A program made the translations under genes and the position numbers. A stretch of 64,000 bases of DNA from Acidimicrobiia bacterium (lineage in GTDB: Bacteria > Actinomycetota > Acidimicrobiia > IMCC26256 > PALSA-610): assembly GCA_027494135.1 (NCBI GenBank), contig JAOSJK010000012.1, forward strand, positions 129,001 to 193,000. Direction: 5' to 3'. This document shows, piece after piece, positions 9,571 to 21,502 of this stretch. Numbering within the stretch: the stretch's first letter is position 1; each line of letters opens with the position of its first letter. Under the pieces are notes generated by a model. The model was not told the DNA's origin. It saw only the letters and a list, made by a program, of their open reading frames with translations, and ran no database searches.

Positions 9571-10520
9571 TGCTGTACCTCCGCGCTCTCGCCGAAGCCG
9601 ACCATGCGAAGCTCGCACTCGAGCCGCACACCGGCCCCGGCCTCGACAGCAGCGCGGACCTCGGCCACGAGATCGCGCACGTCGGCGGCCGTCGCCCCGG
9701 GGCTCGCCACGAAGAAGTTGGCGTGCTTCTCGGAGACACGGACACCCCCCACGGTCCTGCCCCTGAGCCCGCACGCGTCGATCAGCCGACCTGCGGAGTC
9801 GCCCGGCGGGTTCCTGAAGACCGAGCCTGCGTTCGCCCCGCCCGGCTGATGCTCCCGTCGCCAGCGGACGACCTCGTCGATCCTGCGCGTGCACTCGTCC
9901 GGGTCGTCACGGGTCGTCGCGAAGGAGGCCTCGACCACGACCTCTCCGTCCCGGAGCGCCGAGCTGCGGTAGCCGAGGTCGAGGTCGGCCGCGGCCCGGC
10001 GCGCCGACGCGCCGCTCGACAGGTCGACCACTCGGACCTCGGTCAACACGTCGCGGGTCTCGCTCCCATGACCCCCGGCGTTCATGCGGACCGCGCCGCC
10101 GACGGAGCCGGGGATGCCGACGTAGAACTCGAGGCCCGCGAGCCCGGCGGAGGCCGCACGGCGCGCGAGCACCGGGAGGGCGGCGGCTCCACCCGCGGAC
10201 GGTGCAGCCGGCCGGGTCCGTCTCGATGCCCTCGAGACCAGCGTCGAGGAGCACGGCGACGCCGGCGAACCCGTCGTCGGCCACCAGTAGATTCGAGCCC
10301 CGACCCACGACCAGCAGCGGGATCTCCGGCGCACCCGCCAGAGACTCCGCCACCCCCAGCAGATCGGACTCCCCGAGGCCCGCACGAGGACCGCGAACGG
10401 TCCGCCGCACCGGAAGGTCACCAGGCCGGCGCTGGGCGCATCACGCTCCACCCGACCGGGGAGGCGGCGGCCGAGCTCATCGGCGAGCGATCTCATCGGC
10501 ACTTCGGGGTCGGGGGTCAC
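9567..10520 (-). CDS. murB: UDP-N-acetylenolpyruvoylglucosamine reductase MurB (two frameshifts)
   Basis: Cytosolic FAD enzyme that reduces UDP-GlcNAc-enolpyruvate to UDP-MurNAc. It has FRCGGPFAVLVRA, then in the shifted frame PLLVVGRGSNLLVADDGF (FAD-binding GxGSN). Back in the first frame are LEFYVGIPGSVGGAVRMNAGG, YRSSAL, and the C-terminal GSVFRNPPGDSAGRLID with the catalytic-region Ser and a SEKHANFFV segment. Frame breaks lie near 10380 (one G probably missing) and near 10195 and cancel each other. The GTG start at 10520 overlaps the murC stop as GTGA. Corrected length is about 317 aa. Confidence 0.93.
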   Translation of the reverse strand: MTPDPEVPMRSLADELGRRLPGRVERDAPSAGLVTFRCGGPFAVLVRASGSPICWGWRSLWRVRRRSRCWSWVGARIYWWPTTGSPASPCSSTLVSRASRRTRPAAPSAGGAAALPVLARRAASAGLAGLEFYVGIPGSVGGAVRMNAGGHGSETRDVLTEVRVVDLSSGASARRAAADLDLGYRSSALRDGEVVVEASFATTRDDPDECTRRIDEVVRWRREHQPGGANAGSVFRNPPGDSAGRLIDACGLRGRTVGGVRVSEKHANFFVASPGATAADVRDLVAEVRAAVEAGAGVRLECELRMVGFGESAEVQQ

Positions 10521-11967
10521 GCCTCTGCTCCTGCGGAGGTCCACTCGTCGGGTAGCGACGTCAGGTCACCGGCCCCGAGCGTCAGTACGAGGTCGCCTTC
10601 GCGCGCGAAGCGCCGTGGCAGGTCGAGCAGGTCTGACAGCCTCGGCAGGTAGGCGACCGCAGTATCGGGATGGGCATCGAGAACGGCCCTGACGATCAGT
10701 CGACCGGAGACCCCCGGCCGCGGATCCTCGCCCGCCGGGTAGACGTCGGTGATGACGACGACGTCTGCACCGAGGAACGAGTCTGCGAAGTCGCGCCACA
10801 GCGCTGCCGTCCGCGTGAAGCGGTGAGGCTGGAAGACGACCACGACGCGGCGCCAACCACCCTCCCGCGCCGCGGAGATGGCCGCCGCGACCTCCGTCGG
10901 GAGGTGTGCGTAGTCGTCGACGAACGTCACACCCGCGGCACGTCCGCGATGCTGGAACCTCCGGGAGACACCGCCGAAGCCGGCGAGCGCGGAGGAGACG
11001 TCCTCGAAGCCGGCCCCCATCTCGATCGCGAGCCGCCGCGCCCGCCGCATTCCTGGCGTTGTGCAGGCCCGGGACCGGGAGCAGGATCTCCCCCAGCCGA
11101 CGGCCGCCGCGCAGCAGATCGAACCTGCTCCCCCTTCTCCCCCGCGTAGCCCGCCATCCGGTACTCGGCTCCCTCGGCGACGCCGTACGTGAGCGCTCCC
11201 GGGCAGGACTCCGCCAGACGGGCAGCGATCGGGTCGTCGGCACAGACGACGAGCGGTCCCTCGACGGCGCCGCAGAACCTGTGGAAGCCGTCGACCAGCT
11301 GATCGAAGCCGCCGTAGTGGTCCAGGTGATCCGGCTCCACGTTCGTGACGACCGCCGCCTCGACGTCGAGCTCGAGGAAGGTGCCGTCGCTCTCGTCGGC
11401 CTCGACGACGATCCACTCACCTGAGTCCCAGGCGGCGTTCGTCCCGATCTCGTTGAGCTCACCACCGATGATGAAGCCGGGCCTGAATCCGGCGGACCTC
11501 AGCACCAGGGCGAGCATCGAGGACGTGGTCGTCTTGCCGTGTGAGCCCGCCACCGCAGCGCACCGACGTGTGGCGACGATTGCACTCAAGACCTCGGCGC
11601 GCCGCAGCACCGGGATGCCGCGCTCGCGTGCGGCGAGAACCTCGGGGTTCGTCGGTGGCACGGCAGTGGAGATGACGACGAACCCCGTGCCTTCCGCGAC
11701 GTTCTCCGGGCGGTGGCCTACGCACGTGACCACGCCGGCGAGCCCGAGCCGCTCGAGCACCGGCGTCGCCTTGAGGTCGGAGCCGCTGACGCTGTGACCC
11801 ATGCCTGCGAGCACCAGGGCGATCGCGCTCATCCCGGCGCCCCCAACTCCCACGACGTGCACTCGGGCGGGCACCGCGGCGTCGAACTCCCGGAAGTCTC
11901 GGATATCGATGGGTTCGCCGGGATCGTTGGGATCGGACGCGTCGGGCCCAGCGCCGTCAGCGCGCAT
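10517..11967 (-). CDS. murC: UDP-N-acetylmuramate--L-alanine ligase MurC (two frameshifts)
   Basis: Mur ligase adding L-Ala to UDP-MurNAc. N-terminal Rossmann motif VHVVGVGGAGMSAIA, P-loop AGSHGKTTTSSM, ATP/Mg block VVEADESDGTF, NVEPDHLDHYG, and C-terminal DDYAHLPTEV with FQPHRFTRT. The frame breaks near 11132, where a run of five G should be four (restoring KGSRFDLL), and again near 11047 within GCG-rich sequence before LAIEMGAGFED. It begins 11 bases inside the end of murG. Corrected length is about 483 aa. Confidence 0.94.
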
Positions 11968-13062
11968 CTGCGTTCTCCTCGACGAAGTCCGCGAGCCTCT
12001 CCGCGGCGTCGATCCGGCCGAGAGAGCGAGAGCTCGCTCCCATCGCCTCGAGGCGCGCAGCGTCGGCCAGCAGCGACGTCAGCAACCCGTCGAGCCGCTT
12101 GGCATCGCACTCGGCATCGGGGAGCAGGACCGCGGCGCCGGCCTCGGCGAGCGTCGACGAGTTGCGCGTCTGGTGATCGCTCGGCGCTCCGGGAAGCGGC
12201 ACGAGCACGGCGGGGACGCCCACCGCCGTCAGCTCGGCGACGGTACCGGCGCCCGCCCGGCAGACGGCCACGGCGGCGCGGGCGTAGACATCCTCCATGT
12301 GGTCCTCGTGCGCGACCAGGTCGTAGACGAGGCCGTCGTCGGCGGAGCGCAGAGCGCGGAGGCGCCGGGCGCACTCTGCGTGATCGCGCGGTCCGCAGAT
12401 GTGTCGCACCGCGACATCGCCCCGTCCCCGCCAAAGGTCGTAGAGGCCCAGAGCAGCTTCGTTGACCCGTCGGGCACCGAGCGAGCCGCCCCAGATCGCC
12501 ACCAGCGGAGGGTCGGCACTCGGGCGCGCTCGACCGCTGCCACTGAGGAGCGGACGGGGTTGCCCGTGAGCACGGCGCCCCGCAGCGCGGTACCCGGGAG
12601 CGAGACGGCCGGTCTCGCTCCGAGGCGCGTTGCGATCCGATTCGCGAGTCCGGGCGCGGCATCCTGCTCGTGCACGACTGTCGGGACACGCATGATGCGC
12701 GCCGCCACGACGCACGGCAACGGCGCGTATCCTCCGAACCCCACGACGACCTCGGGTCGGTACCGGCGGACCAGCCGGAGGCGCGCACCAGGGCCACGAC
12801 CGACTCGAGGAGCACCCGGAGGTTCGTCGGGGTGAGCCTCCGCTGCATGCCCCCTGCCCGGCAGGAGGTCGATCTCGTACCCCGCCTCGGCGACGACCCG
12901 ACCCTCCATGCCCCGCCGGGACCCGACGAATCGGATCGACGATCGGTCGTGCCCACGGTCGACGAGTGCACCGGCGAGAGAGAGAGCCGGATAGACGTGC
13001 CCGCCGGTGCCGCCCGTTGCGACGAGTGCGAAGGTCTGTCGCCGCGGCCGCGCCGCCTTCAC
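11957..13062 (-). CDS. murG: Lipid II synthase glycosyltransferase MurG (three frameshifts)
   Basis: Peripheral membrane GT28 glycosyltransferase that transfers GlcNAc to lipid I. The GTG at 13062 overlaps the ftsW stop as GTGA. Motifs are FALVATGGTGGHVYPALSL, RFVGSRRGMEGRVV, VVGFGGYAPLP, HEQDAAPGLANR, LTGNPVR, IWGGSLGARRVNEA and the UDP-GlcNAc-binding end CRAGAGTVAELTAVGVPAVL. Breaks lie near 12855, 12788 and 12525. The middle segment GMQRRLTPTNLRVLLESV is recovered only in a third frame. Corrected length is about 369 aa, normal for the family. Confidence 0.93.
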
Positions 13063-14270
13063 CGGCCCCGACCCGCGGGCCGCTTCGACGGTGCACGCGC
13101 GCGATCGTCGGCCGATGGGCTCTGCCGCGCGACATTCGCGAGGATCCCGGCCGCTGCCATGGTGAAGACGAGAGCAGACCCGCCCGCGGAGAGGAACGGG
13201 AGTGGGATCCCCGACACCGGGAGCAGACCTATCACGGCTCCCATGTTTATGAGTGCCTGACCGACGACCCAGCTGGTGACCCCCGCTGCGAGGAGCATGC
13301 CCAGCCGGTCGGGGGCGTTGCGCGCTATGTGCAGCCCGGCCAGTCCGAACCCGGCGAAGAGCCCGACGACGATGAGGCAGCCGATCAGCCCCAGCTCCTC
13401 GCCCACGATCGCGAAGATGAAGTCCGTGTGCGCATTGGGGGAGGAACGCCCACTTCGCTCTACCCGAACCCAGCCCGACGCCATCGACCCCGCCCGAGCC
13501 GAGAGCGATCAGCGACTGCGCTATCTGATAGCCGGTGTTGCCCGCGTCCTCCCACGGGTTGAGGAAGGCGAGCACACGCTTTCGACGGTACGGCGCCGCG
13601 ATCGAGAGAGTCACCGACGCCACCATGCCCAGCAGGGCGAGCGCGCCGATCTGCCTCAACGGGACGCCCCCACTGCCAGGACCGAGAGCGCGATGAGAGC
13701 GAGGACGATCGTCGAGTCGAGGTCGGGCTCGACGAGGACCAGTGCCGCGAACCCGAGGAAGACGGCGATGACCGGCTTCGCTCCCCTGGAGAAGTCTTCG
13801 ACGGAGTCGGCCCGACGCGTGAGAACCGTGGCAGCGAAGACGAGTAGCGCCAGCTTCGCGAGCTCGCTCGGCTGGAAGCGCAGAGCGCCTACCCCCAGCC
13901 AGCGTCGCGCGCCGTCCACCCTTATCCCGACCTGCGGCACCAGGACCAGGATCAGTGTTGCGCACGCGACGAGCAGGAGCGGCAACGCGAGCTTCATCCA
14001 ACGCCGGTAGTCGATGCGGGCCGCCAGGATGAACACGGCGAGGCCGACGATCGACCACGCGAGCTGCCTGTTGAAGAAGTACCACGATGAGCCGTAGCTG
14101 CGTAGAGCGGCGACCGACGACGCCGAGAGGATCATCACCAGCCCGACGGTGTTGAGCACGCCGACCGAGACGGCCACGACCACGAACGCGGGCGGCCTGA
14201 GCGGCGCAGGGCCGAGGATGTCGCGCAACCTGCGCCTGCCGGGGGCGAGCCGTTGCGTCTCGGCGACCAT
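13059..14270 (-). CDS. ftsW: SEDS peptidoglycan glycosyltransferase FtsW (two frameshifts)
   Basis: Polytopic SEDS-family membrane protein that polymerises lipid II with FtsI. It shows about ten hydrophobic segments, WYFFNRQLAW, the R-RWLGVGALRFQPSELAK block, a RVLAFLNPWED segment, FIFAIVGEELGLIG, and the end INMGAVIGLLPVSGIPLPFLSAGGS (only part quoted here as motif, residues about 335-360). Breaks near 13665 (one G missing in a run) and 13443 (one C extra) cancel out. Start ATG 14270 overlaps the murD stop as TGATG. It could in principle be RodA, but position between murD and murG favours FtsW. Confidence 0.93.
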
Positions 14271-15636
14271 CAGGGCGTCCTCGAGCGATCGGAGCCGATC
14301 AGCGAGAGCACCTCGGCTGAGAAGTCGTCGCCGCGTTCTGCGTAGTCGTCGTATGCGTCGAAGGATGCGCATCCGGGAGACAGGAGCACTACGTCGCCGG
14401 CGCTCGCGGCCTGCGCCGCAGCCAGGACGGCCTCGTGCATCGTCGCGATGCGCGTTACCGGACGGATGCCGGCGAAGGCCGCCTCGACCTCACCTGCCGC
14501 CTCCCCGAAGGCGACGACGGAGACGACGTGGTCGGAAGCCTGAGCCAGCGCACCGAGGTCGAGCCCCTTGTTCCTCCCGCCCGCGAGGAGCACCACGCGC
14601 TCGAACGACCGCGTGGCGGCGAGCGCGGCGTGGGGGTTCGTCGCCTTCGAGTCGTCGTACCAGCGCACACCACCACTCTCGCCGACCAGAGTCACGCGGT
14701 GTGGGAGGGTCTCGAAGCCCCGGAGGGCTCTGAGGACTCCCTCCGGGCTCGCCCCGACGTGCCGGGCCGCTGCCGCCGCCGCTAGCGAGTTGCCGATGTC
14801 GTGAGGCAGCGCCCTCCGGAGGTCGGCCGTCCGGGCCAGGACATCGTCGCGAGCGCAGAGAGCATCTCCCTCCAGGTGGTACTCGGGTCCCGGCACGAGC
14901 GAGCAGCCCGTTCGCAACGCCGGCGCCGCGGCTGCCATGCCGGTCGCGACTGGGTCGTCGGCGTCGTACACGAGCAGATCACCGCCGGTCTGATTGGCGA
15001 AGATGCGCGCCTTCGCCGCCACGTAGGCGTCGAAGGAACCGTGCCAGTCGGTGTGGTCCTCGGCGACGGCGAGCAGGACGGCGACGCGTGGCCGGAACAC
15101 GTCGGTGAGCGCGAGCTGGAACGACGACACCTCTGCGACGACTACGTCGAGATCAGGCTCGTCTCCCCGCGGATCGATTCCCGCACCCTCGACCTCGATC
15201 AGCGGCCGCCCGATGTTCCCCGCTGCAGCCACCACGAGACCCGAGGCGCTGAGCATCCGCGCCGTCAGCTCGGTGACGGTCGTCTTGCCGTTCGTACCCG
15301 TTATCGCGACCAGGGGCACGCGGATGCGCTCGGCTGCGAGATCGACCTCCGACCGGACGGCGACACCGGCCTCGAGGGCCGACCGTATGGAGACGTGGCG
15401 CTCGGGGACACCTGGGCTGGGCACGACCAGGTCGGCACCGGTGGCGAGGATCGCCACCGGGCGGGGTCGGGCGACTCGACGACGGTCACACCACGGGAGC
15501 GCACGGCGTCGCGGCGCTTCGCGTAGGAGTCGCCTGCGGGCACCTCCTCCGCGACCGTGACGTCGAGGCCCTCCGACGCCAATCGGAGGGCGACCGCCTC
15601 GCCGGTGCGCGCCAGGCCGACCACCAGGACGCGCAT
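14270..15636 (-). CDS. murD: UDP-N-acetylmuramoylalanine--D-glutamate ligase MurD (frameshift near 15461)
   Basis: Mur ligase adding D-Glu. The N-terminus MRVLVVGLARTGEAVALRL leads through a frame break near 15461 (one C missing, restoring DPAPVAILATG) into VVPSPGVP, the P-loop [44 protein letters not shown] and the C-terminal LLSPGCASFDAYDDYAERGD. Corrected length is about 455 aa. It starts with ATG 15636 overlapping the mraY stop as TGATG and ends overlapping ftsW. Confidence 0.95.
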
Positions 15637-16682
15637 CAGTCGATCGCTCCTGGGATGTTGATGAAGTCGGCATAGAAGAGCCCCACGCCCAGGGCCACGA
15701 AGAGACCCGCGAAGAGCCAGAAGCGCACGATGACAGTGAACTCCGGCCAGCCGGAGAGCTCGAAGTGGTGGTGGATCGGCGCCATCCGCAGGACCCGCCT
15801 CTTGAATCCCCTGTAGGCGACGACCTGTGCGATCACCGAGAGCGTCTCGACCATGAACAGGCCGCCGATGATCGGCAGGAGGAGATGCGTACGTGTCAAC
15901 AGGGCGAGACCGGCCAGGACACCTCCGATGGCGAGTGCCCCGGTGTCGCCCATGAACACCTGCGCGGGTGCGGCGTTCCACCACAGGAACCCTGCGCAGG
16001 CGCCCATCATCGCCGCCGAGACCGTCGCGAGGTCCACTGCCTGCGCCGGAGCGACCCCGTAGACCTCCGGGTGCCGGAACTCCCAGAACCCGATGATGGT
16101 GAACGCCGCGAACACCAACACCGCCGACCCGGCGGCGAGGCCGTCGAGACCGTCGGTCAGGTTCACCGCGTTCGACGCCGAGATGATCACGATGACAGCC
16201 CAGGCGGTCCAGACCCACGTGCCGAGGTCGAGATCCAGATCGCGTGTGAACGAGAGGTGCGTCGACGCCTGGGCCCAGTGCAGGGCAAGGAGCGCGAATC
16301 CCGTCGCCACCAGCAGTTGACCACCCAGCTTCCCGCGCTTGCGCAGGCCGAGGTTCCGGCGCTTGCGCACCCCCAGGTAGTCGTCGACGAATCCGACCAG
16401 GCCACACCCCAGGAGCAGCCCGATCAGCACGATCCCGGAGCGCGCGAAGGAGATGTCGTGGGTCCGCAGGTGCGCGATCAGGTAGCCGCCCGTCGCCGCG
16501 CCGACGATGGCGATGCCACCCATCGTCGGCGTTCCCGCCTTTGCCAGGTGTGGGTGCTCGACGGGGCCGTCGTCGCGGATCTCCTGCCCGATTCCGCGGG
16601 CGCGGAGCCACTTGATGAGCCACGGCGTCGCGAAGACGCTGATCACGAACGCCACCGAGGCGGCTATGAAGATCGTCCTCAC
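15636..16682 (-). CDS. mraY: Phospho-N-acetylmuramoyl-pentapeptide transferase MraY
   Basis: 348-aa polytopic membrane enzyme, intact. It makes lipid I from UDP-MurNAc-pentapeptide and undecaprenyl phosphate. About ten hydrophobic helices are visible. Family motifs are PTMGG, FVDDYLGVRKRRN (Mg-binding DDY), NAVNLTDGLDGLA, MGDTGALAIGG and PIHHHFE in the last cytoplasmic loop. The GTG at 16682 overlaps the murF stop as GTGA, and the stop overlaps murD as TGATG. Confidence 0.97.
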   Translation of the reverse strand: MRTIFIAASVAFVISVFATPWLIKWLRARGIGQEIRDDGPVEHPHLAKAGTPTMGGIAIVGAATGGYLIAHLRTHDISFARSGIVLIGLLLGCGLVGFVDDYLGVRKRRNLGLRKRGKLGGQLLVATGFALLALHWAQASTHLSFTRDLDLDLGTWVWTAWAVIVIISASNAVNLTDGLDGLAAGSAVLVFAAFTIIGFWEFRHPEVYGVAPAQAVDLATVSAAMMGACAGFLWWNAAPAQVFMGDTGALAIGGVLAGLALLTRTHLLLPIIGGLFMVETLSVIAQVVAYRGFKRRVLRMAPIHHHFELSGWPEFTVIVRFWLFAGLFVALGVGLFYADFINIPGAID

Positions 16683-18104
16683 CCGGCGCCACCCCCGCGG
16701 ATACCGGGCGCAGGTGCACCGGCGTCGGCGGCCCCCTCCACCAGCGCCGTGGCGACGATCTCGAGTCCGACGGCGCGACTCGCCTTCACGAGCACCACGT
16801 CGCTCGCGGACGCGATCTCGGCCACGACTTCGAGCGCCCCGTGCGCGTCGGCCACCGAGCGGATCTCCGCGACGCCTGCCGATGCCGCGCTCACCAGCGG
16901 GCCGAGGTCGCCTGTCGCCACCAGCACGTCGATTCCCAGCTCAGCGGCGAGACGTCCGACGGCGGCGTGTGCCTCGTCGACGTGGCAGCCGAGCTCACGC
17001 ATCTCCCCGAGCACGGCGACGCGCCGCCCGCTCGTCTCGATCCTCGCCAGCGAGCGCAGCGCCGCCTCCATCGACGCCGGGTTCGCGTTGTAGGCGTCGT
17101 TCAGCACGGTCAGCCCGGCCGGCGAGTGCGACAGCTCCAGCCTCCAACGCGACGACGTGGCCTCGGCGATGCCGAGCGACACCTCCTCCGGCGGCACGCC
17201 TGTACCGAGCGCCACGGCGACTGCGAGAGCAGCGTTCGCGATCTGGTGCTCTCCCCTGACCTGTAGGCACGCCTCGACGGTTCCCCAAGGGGACTCGATG
17301 GTGAGCACCGGCCGTAGATCGCCGTCGATGTGCGCCTCTTGCACGCGGACCTCCGCGGAGCGGTCCCGACCTGCGAGGATCACCCGCGCCTCGGTGAGCG
17401 CTGCGAGCCGCTCGCTCGCCGGATCGTCGGCATTGACGATTGCGAGGCCGTCTGGCGCCAGCGCCGCGAGGAGCTCACCCTTCACCGCCAGCACTCCGTC
17501 GATCCCCCAGGTGCTCCGCGTGCGCCAGACCGATGTTCGTGACGACGCCCACCTCGGGTCGCGCTATCGCGCAGAGCTCCGCGATGTTCCCCGCGAAGCG
17601 GGCCCCCATCTCGGCGATCACGACGTCGGTGTGGGGTCCGGCTCCGAGGAGGGTCAGAGGTAGGCCGATCTCGTTGTTGAACGAGTCCGGATTCGCGTGG
17701 ACGCTGCGGAACCGGCCGATCGCGGCAGCGGTGAGGTCCTTCGTGGATGTCTTGCCCGTGGAGCCCGTGATGCCGACCACGGTCACGTCGGCCAGCGCGG
17801 TGGCACGGCAGTGCGCAGCGAGGCGTCCCAGCGCGGTGAGGGGGTCCGCGACCGATACGAGGGCGCATCCGGGGGCCATCTGCAGCCCGTCGGGGACCCG
17901 GGAGACGAGTGCGACCGTGCAGCCGGCGTCGAAGGCTTCGCCGGCGAAGTCGTGGCCGTCCCGATGCCCCCGGAGGGCCACGAAGCACGCTCCCGGAGCG
18001 AGGGCGCGCGAGTCGTGGCCGAACGATGTCGCGCGCGCCTCTGGATCGCCGGCCACGACATCGCCGCCGGCGCCCTCCGCGATCTCGCGAGCGCTCAGGT
18101 GCAA
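16679..18104 (-). CDS. murF: UDP-MurNAc-tripeptide--D-Ala-D-Ala ligase MurF (frameshift near 17500)
   Basis: Last cytoplasmic Mur ligase, adding D-Ala-D-Ala. N-terminal domain with [15 protein letters not shown]-loop [41 protein letters not shown] and [12 protein letters not shown]. After a break near 17500 come the central and C-terminal domains [43 protein letters not shown] and [12 protein letters not shown]. Corrected length is about 475 aa. A TTG at 18104 is the likely start, within the end of murE. Confidence 0.94.
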
Positions 18105-19569
18105 CGCAGTGCCTCCAGCTCCTCTCGGGCAACCAAACGGTCGTCGAACGGCGTCGTGGACCCTCCTGAAGTCTGGCCGGTCTCGTGACCCTTGCCGGCG
18201 ATGACCACGACGTCACCCGGCCCGGATGACTCCAGGGCGGCTCGGATCGCAGCGCGCCTGTCGGGTTCGAGCGCGCCCGATCGTCGTCGGGTACGCCGCG
18301 CATCACCTCGGCGATGATCATCGCCGGGTCTTCGCCCCGCGGGTTGTCGGACGTCAGGTAGGCGAGGTCGGACCACCGCGCCGCCACGGCGCCCATCATG
18401 GGCCGCTTCCCCCGATCGCGGTCGCCGCCACACCCGAACACGACTGTCACGCGCCCGCTGCTCCCGGCGATGGGTCTCACGGCTGCGAGCACTCTCTCCA
18501 GGGCGTCCGGCGTGTGGGCGTAGTCGACGATGACGCACGGGCCACAGCCGGAATCGACTCTCTCCATGCGCCCGGGTACCACCACAGGCGTCTCGAGACC
18601 CGCCGCAATCGCATCGTCGGGAATCCCGGCGGCCCGAGCAGTCGTCGCGGCGGCGAGAGCGTTCGACACGTTGAACTCGCCGATGAGGGCAGTCCGCACG
18701 CGCAGCGACGAGCCTCCTCCCGCGAGGCTGAACGCGGTACCGGTCACGCCGGGCTCCACGTCGACGGCGCGCACCGTCGCGGCCTCGCTCACGACGCCGA
18801 AGGTGATCACGGGCAGGCCGCGCGCCTCGCAGTCACCTACGAGCCGGACGCCGTGGGCATCGTCGACGTTCACCGCAGCGACCGCAGCGCGCTCCGGATC
18901 GAAGAGGGCGGCCTTGGCCTCGTAGTAGGCGTCCAGGTTGCCGTGGTAGTCGAGATGGTCGTGTGAGAGATTCGTGAAACAGGCTGCCCCGAACCAGGTC
19001 GCGTCGACCCGATGCTGCACGAGTGCGTGAGACGAGACCTCCATCGCGACCGTGCCCACCCCGACGTCCCTCATGGCAGCGAGGAGAGCCTGCAGGTCGG
19101 TGGCCTCGGGCGTCGTACGACCCGGGGGCTCCACGATCCCGGCGTAGCGCGTCTCCACCGTCCCGATCACCCCCGCCTGCTCACCACCGGCGAGGGCGAT
19201 TGCCTCGAGCAGGTACGTGGTGGTGGTCTTGCCGTTGGTGCCGGTGACCCCGAGCACCCGCATCGACCGCGACGGCTCGCCCCAGAATCGGGCTGCGACG
19301 GCGCCGATGCTCGCGCGGACCGACGCGACGCGGATCTGGGTAACCGCCGGGTCTACCTCCACGAAGTGCTCCACGAGGAGCGCCCGCGCGCCTGCGGCGA
19401 CCGCCGCGGCGGCGTGCTCGTGCCCGTCGGTCACCGCCCCCGGGATGCAGCAGAAGAGCGCGCCCGGGCGTGCGTCGCGGCTGTCGTGGACGACGGCGTC
19501 GACCTCGACGTGAAGCCCGCCGCGGATCTCCGACACGTCGAGTCCGTCGAGGAGGTCGTGCAGCAGCAC
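18095..19569 (-). CDS. murE: UDP-MurNAc-dipeptide ligase MurE, meso-DAP type (frameshift near 18270)
   Basis: Mur ligase adding the third peptide residue. Motifs: [13 protein letters not shown]-loop [70 protein letters not shown] and SDNPRGEDP. The DNPR motif is diagnostic for meso-diaminopimelate specificity. After a break near 18270 the C-terminus continues with [10 protein letters not shown]. Corrected length is about 492 aa. It starts 8 bases after ftsI. Confidence 0.95.
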
Positions 19570-19577
19570 GCGCGCCC

Positions 19578-21427
19578 CTATCCGGTCGGTGAGGTTGACT
19601 CGGTCAGGGTATCGGCAGCCTCGGCCGAGGCGTCGACCCCGCCACCGCCCTCCTCGGCGGCCCGTGCTGCGACCACTTCGTCGAGCGCCGATCCGTGCGG
19701 GATCCGGCAGTCAGAGGCCTCCACCCGCGCCGTCTCTGCCGCCTGCTCCCACTGGGTGGGGCCGGAGCCGACGATCGGCGCCGGGGCGACGCCTTCGAGA
19801 CGTAGCGCCGCGCGCATGATCTCGGCGAAGACCGGCGCCGCGACCCGACCGCCGTAGATGGGCACGGGCTCGTCGAGCATCACGGCAACCGCGAAGCGGG
19901 GATCCTCTGCAGGAGCGAACCCGATGAACGATGCCAGGTACTTGTCGGAGTAGCCGGCGACCCCTTCCACCTGCTTGCGCGATGTCCCCGTCTTGCCGGC
20001 CACCGTGTAGCCGGGGATCGCCGCGCAGGCGCCGGTGCCTCCCGCACGACCTCCGTCAGCATCTGGCTCACGGCGGCCGCCGTCTCCGGCTGTACGACCC
20101 GATTCCCCGCTTCGATCGGCTCGGGGCGTCGCGTTCCGTCGTCCTCGATCGTCGCGGCCACCAGGCGCGGCGGCTGTGTGACGCCGTCGTTGGCGATCGT
20201 CACGTAGACGTCCACCATCTGCAGCAGCGAGACGGCGACGCCGTACCCGATCGGGACTGCACCGATCCCGGTCGAGTAGTACCGGTCGGGGTCGAGGAGG
20301 ATCCCCTCCGCCTGGCCCGGGAAGTCGACGGCCGTCGCCTCCCCCAGCCCGAACGCCCTCAGCGCGGCGTCGAGGCGCTCCTTCCCGAGCGCCTGGGCGA
20401 TCATGATGGTCCCGACGTTCGACGACTCGCGCACTATGTCGGTGGTGCTCCACCGCTCGAGCGGGTGCCCTCCGTGATCGGTGAACGTGGCGTCCCCCAC
20501 GCGTATCCAGTCGGGGACGTCGAACTCCGTCCACGGACCGACAACTCCGTTGTCCAGCGCCGCGGAGACGGTGATCACCTTGTTCGTCGAGCCGGGCTCG
20601 TAGACGTCGGTCAGCGGCCGGTTGTGCGACGACGCGCCCGCCGGGCGCGGCGGACCGGCCTCCGTCGCTCCGTCGACACTCGCCATGGCGAGGATGTCTC
20701 CCGTCTCCACGTCGACCACGACCGCTGTGCTGCCCTGCGCACTGGTCGCAGTCACCTGGTCTACGAGTACCTGCTCCACCTGGTACTGGAGGTTCTGGTC
20801 GAGAGTGAGGACCAGGTCGGTCCCCCGTTCGGCCGCTATCCGCCGCCGGACCGTGCGCGGTATCTCCATTCCTTCGAGGTCGTGCTCGACCTCGATCTCG
20901 CCGTCCTTGCCGGCGAGGAGGTCCTCGAACATGTACTCGAGCCCTCCCAGGCCGGAGCCCTCGCCTCCGACCTCGCCCAGGACCGGCGCTGCGAGGTCGC
21001 CGGCCGGGTAGTAGCGCTTCGACTCGGGGATGAAGCCGACACCCGCCACGTCGAGCGCGCGCACCGCGTCTGCGACGCCGACGTCGACCGTGCGCGCGAT
21101 GTAGACGAACCTCTTGTCCCGCTGAGACAGGCGCGTGACCAGCGTCTCCTGATCGACACCGACGACCGGAGACAGCAGAGCCGCGGTTCCCACCGGGTCT
21201 GCGACGAGTGACGGATCCGCCCACACCGTGTCCCGCTGGACCGAGACGGCGAGATCTCGGCCGTAACGGTCGAAGATGCTCCCTCTCTCGGCGGTGAGGG
21301 GGACCGTTGCCAGCCGCTGCCTGAGGCCCTTCGTGGCGTACCACTCGGAGGCCAGGGCCTGCACCTGCACGAGCCGGGCAGAGATCGCGCTGAAGAGCAG
21401 GAGCATCACCACCGCGATCACCCGCAT
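19578..21427 (-). CDS. ftsI: Penicillin-binding protein FtsI/PBP3 (frameshift near 20040)
   Basis: Class B penicillin-binding protein, the septal transpeptidase. An N-terminal transmembrane helix (residues 1-20) is followed by the PBP dimerisation domain with ERGSIFDRYGRDLA. The transpeptidase motifs are S280-T-N-K283 within YEPGSTNK, S335-S-N337 within RESSNVG, and, after the frame break near 20040, KTGTSRK. A Ser/Thr- and acid-rich tail follows. Corrected length is about 616 aa. ATG 21427 lies 75 bases after ftsL; a start slightly upstream is possible because the frame is open there. Confidence 0.94.
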
Positions 21428-21502
21428 GCGATTCGCGCGCGGCGTGAGAGGTCGGGCTCCGCGGCGACACGGACCCTGGGCGGGCGCGACGGCGGCCGGT
21501 GT

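Noticed and set aside
10517..13062. murB, murC and murG as pseudogenes
   Set aside because: All catalytic motifs are kept across frames, the genes are essential, and no second copies are visible. Frame errors explain the breaks.
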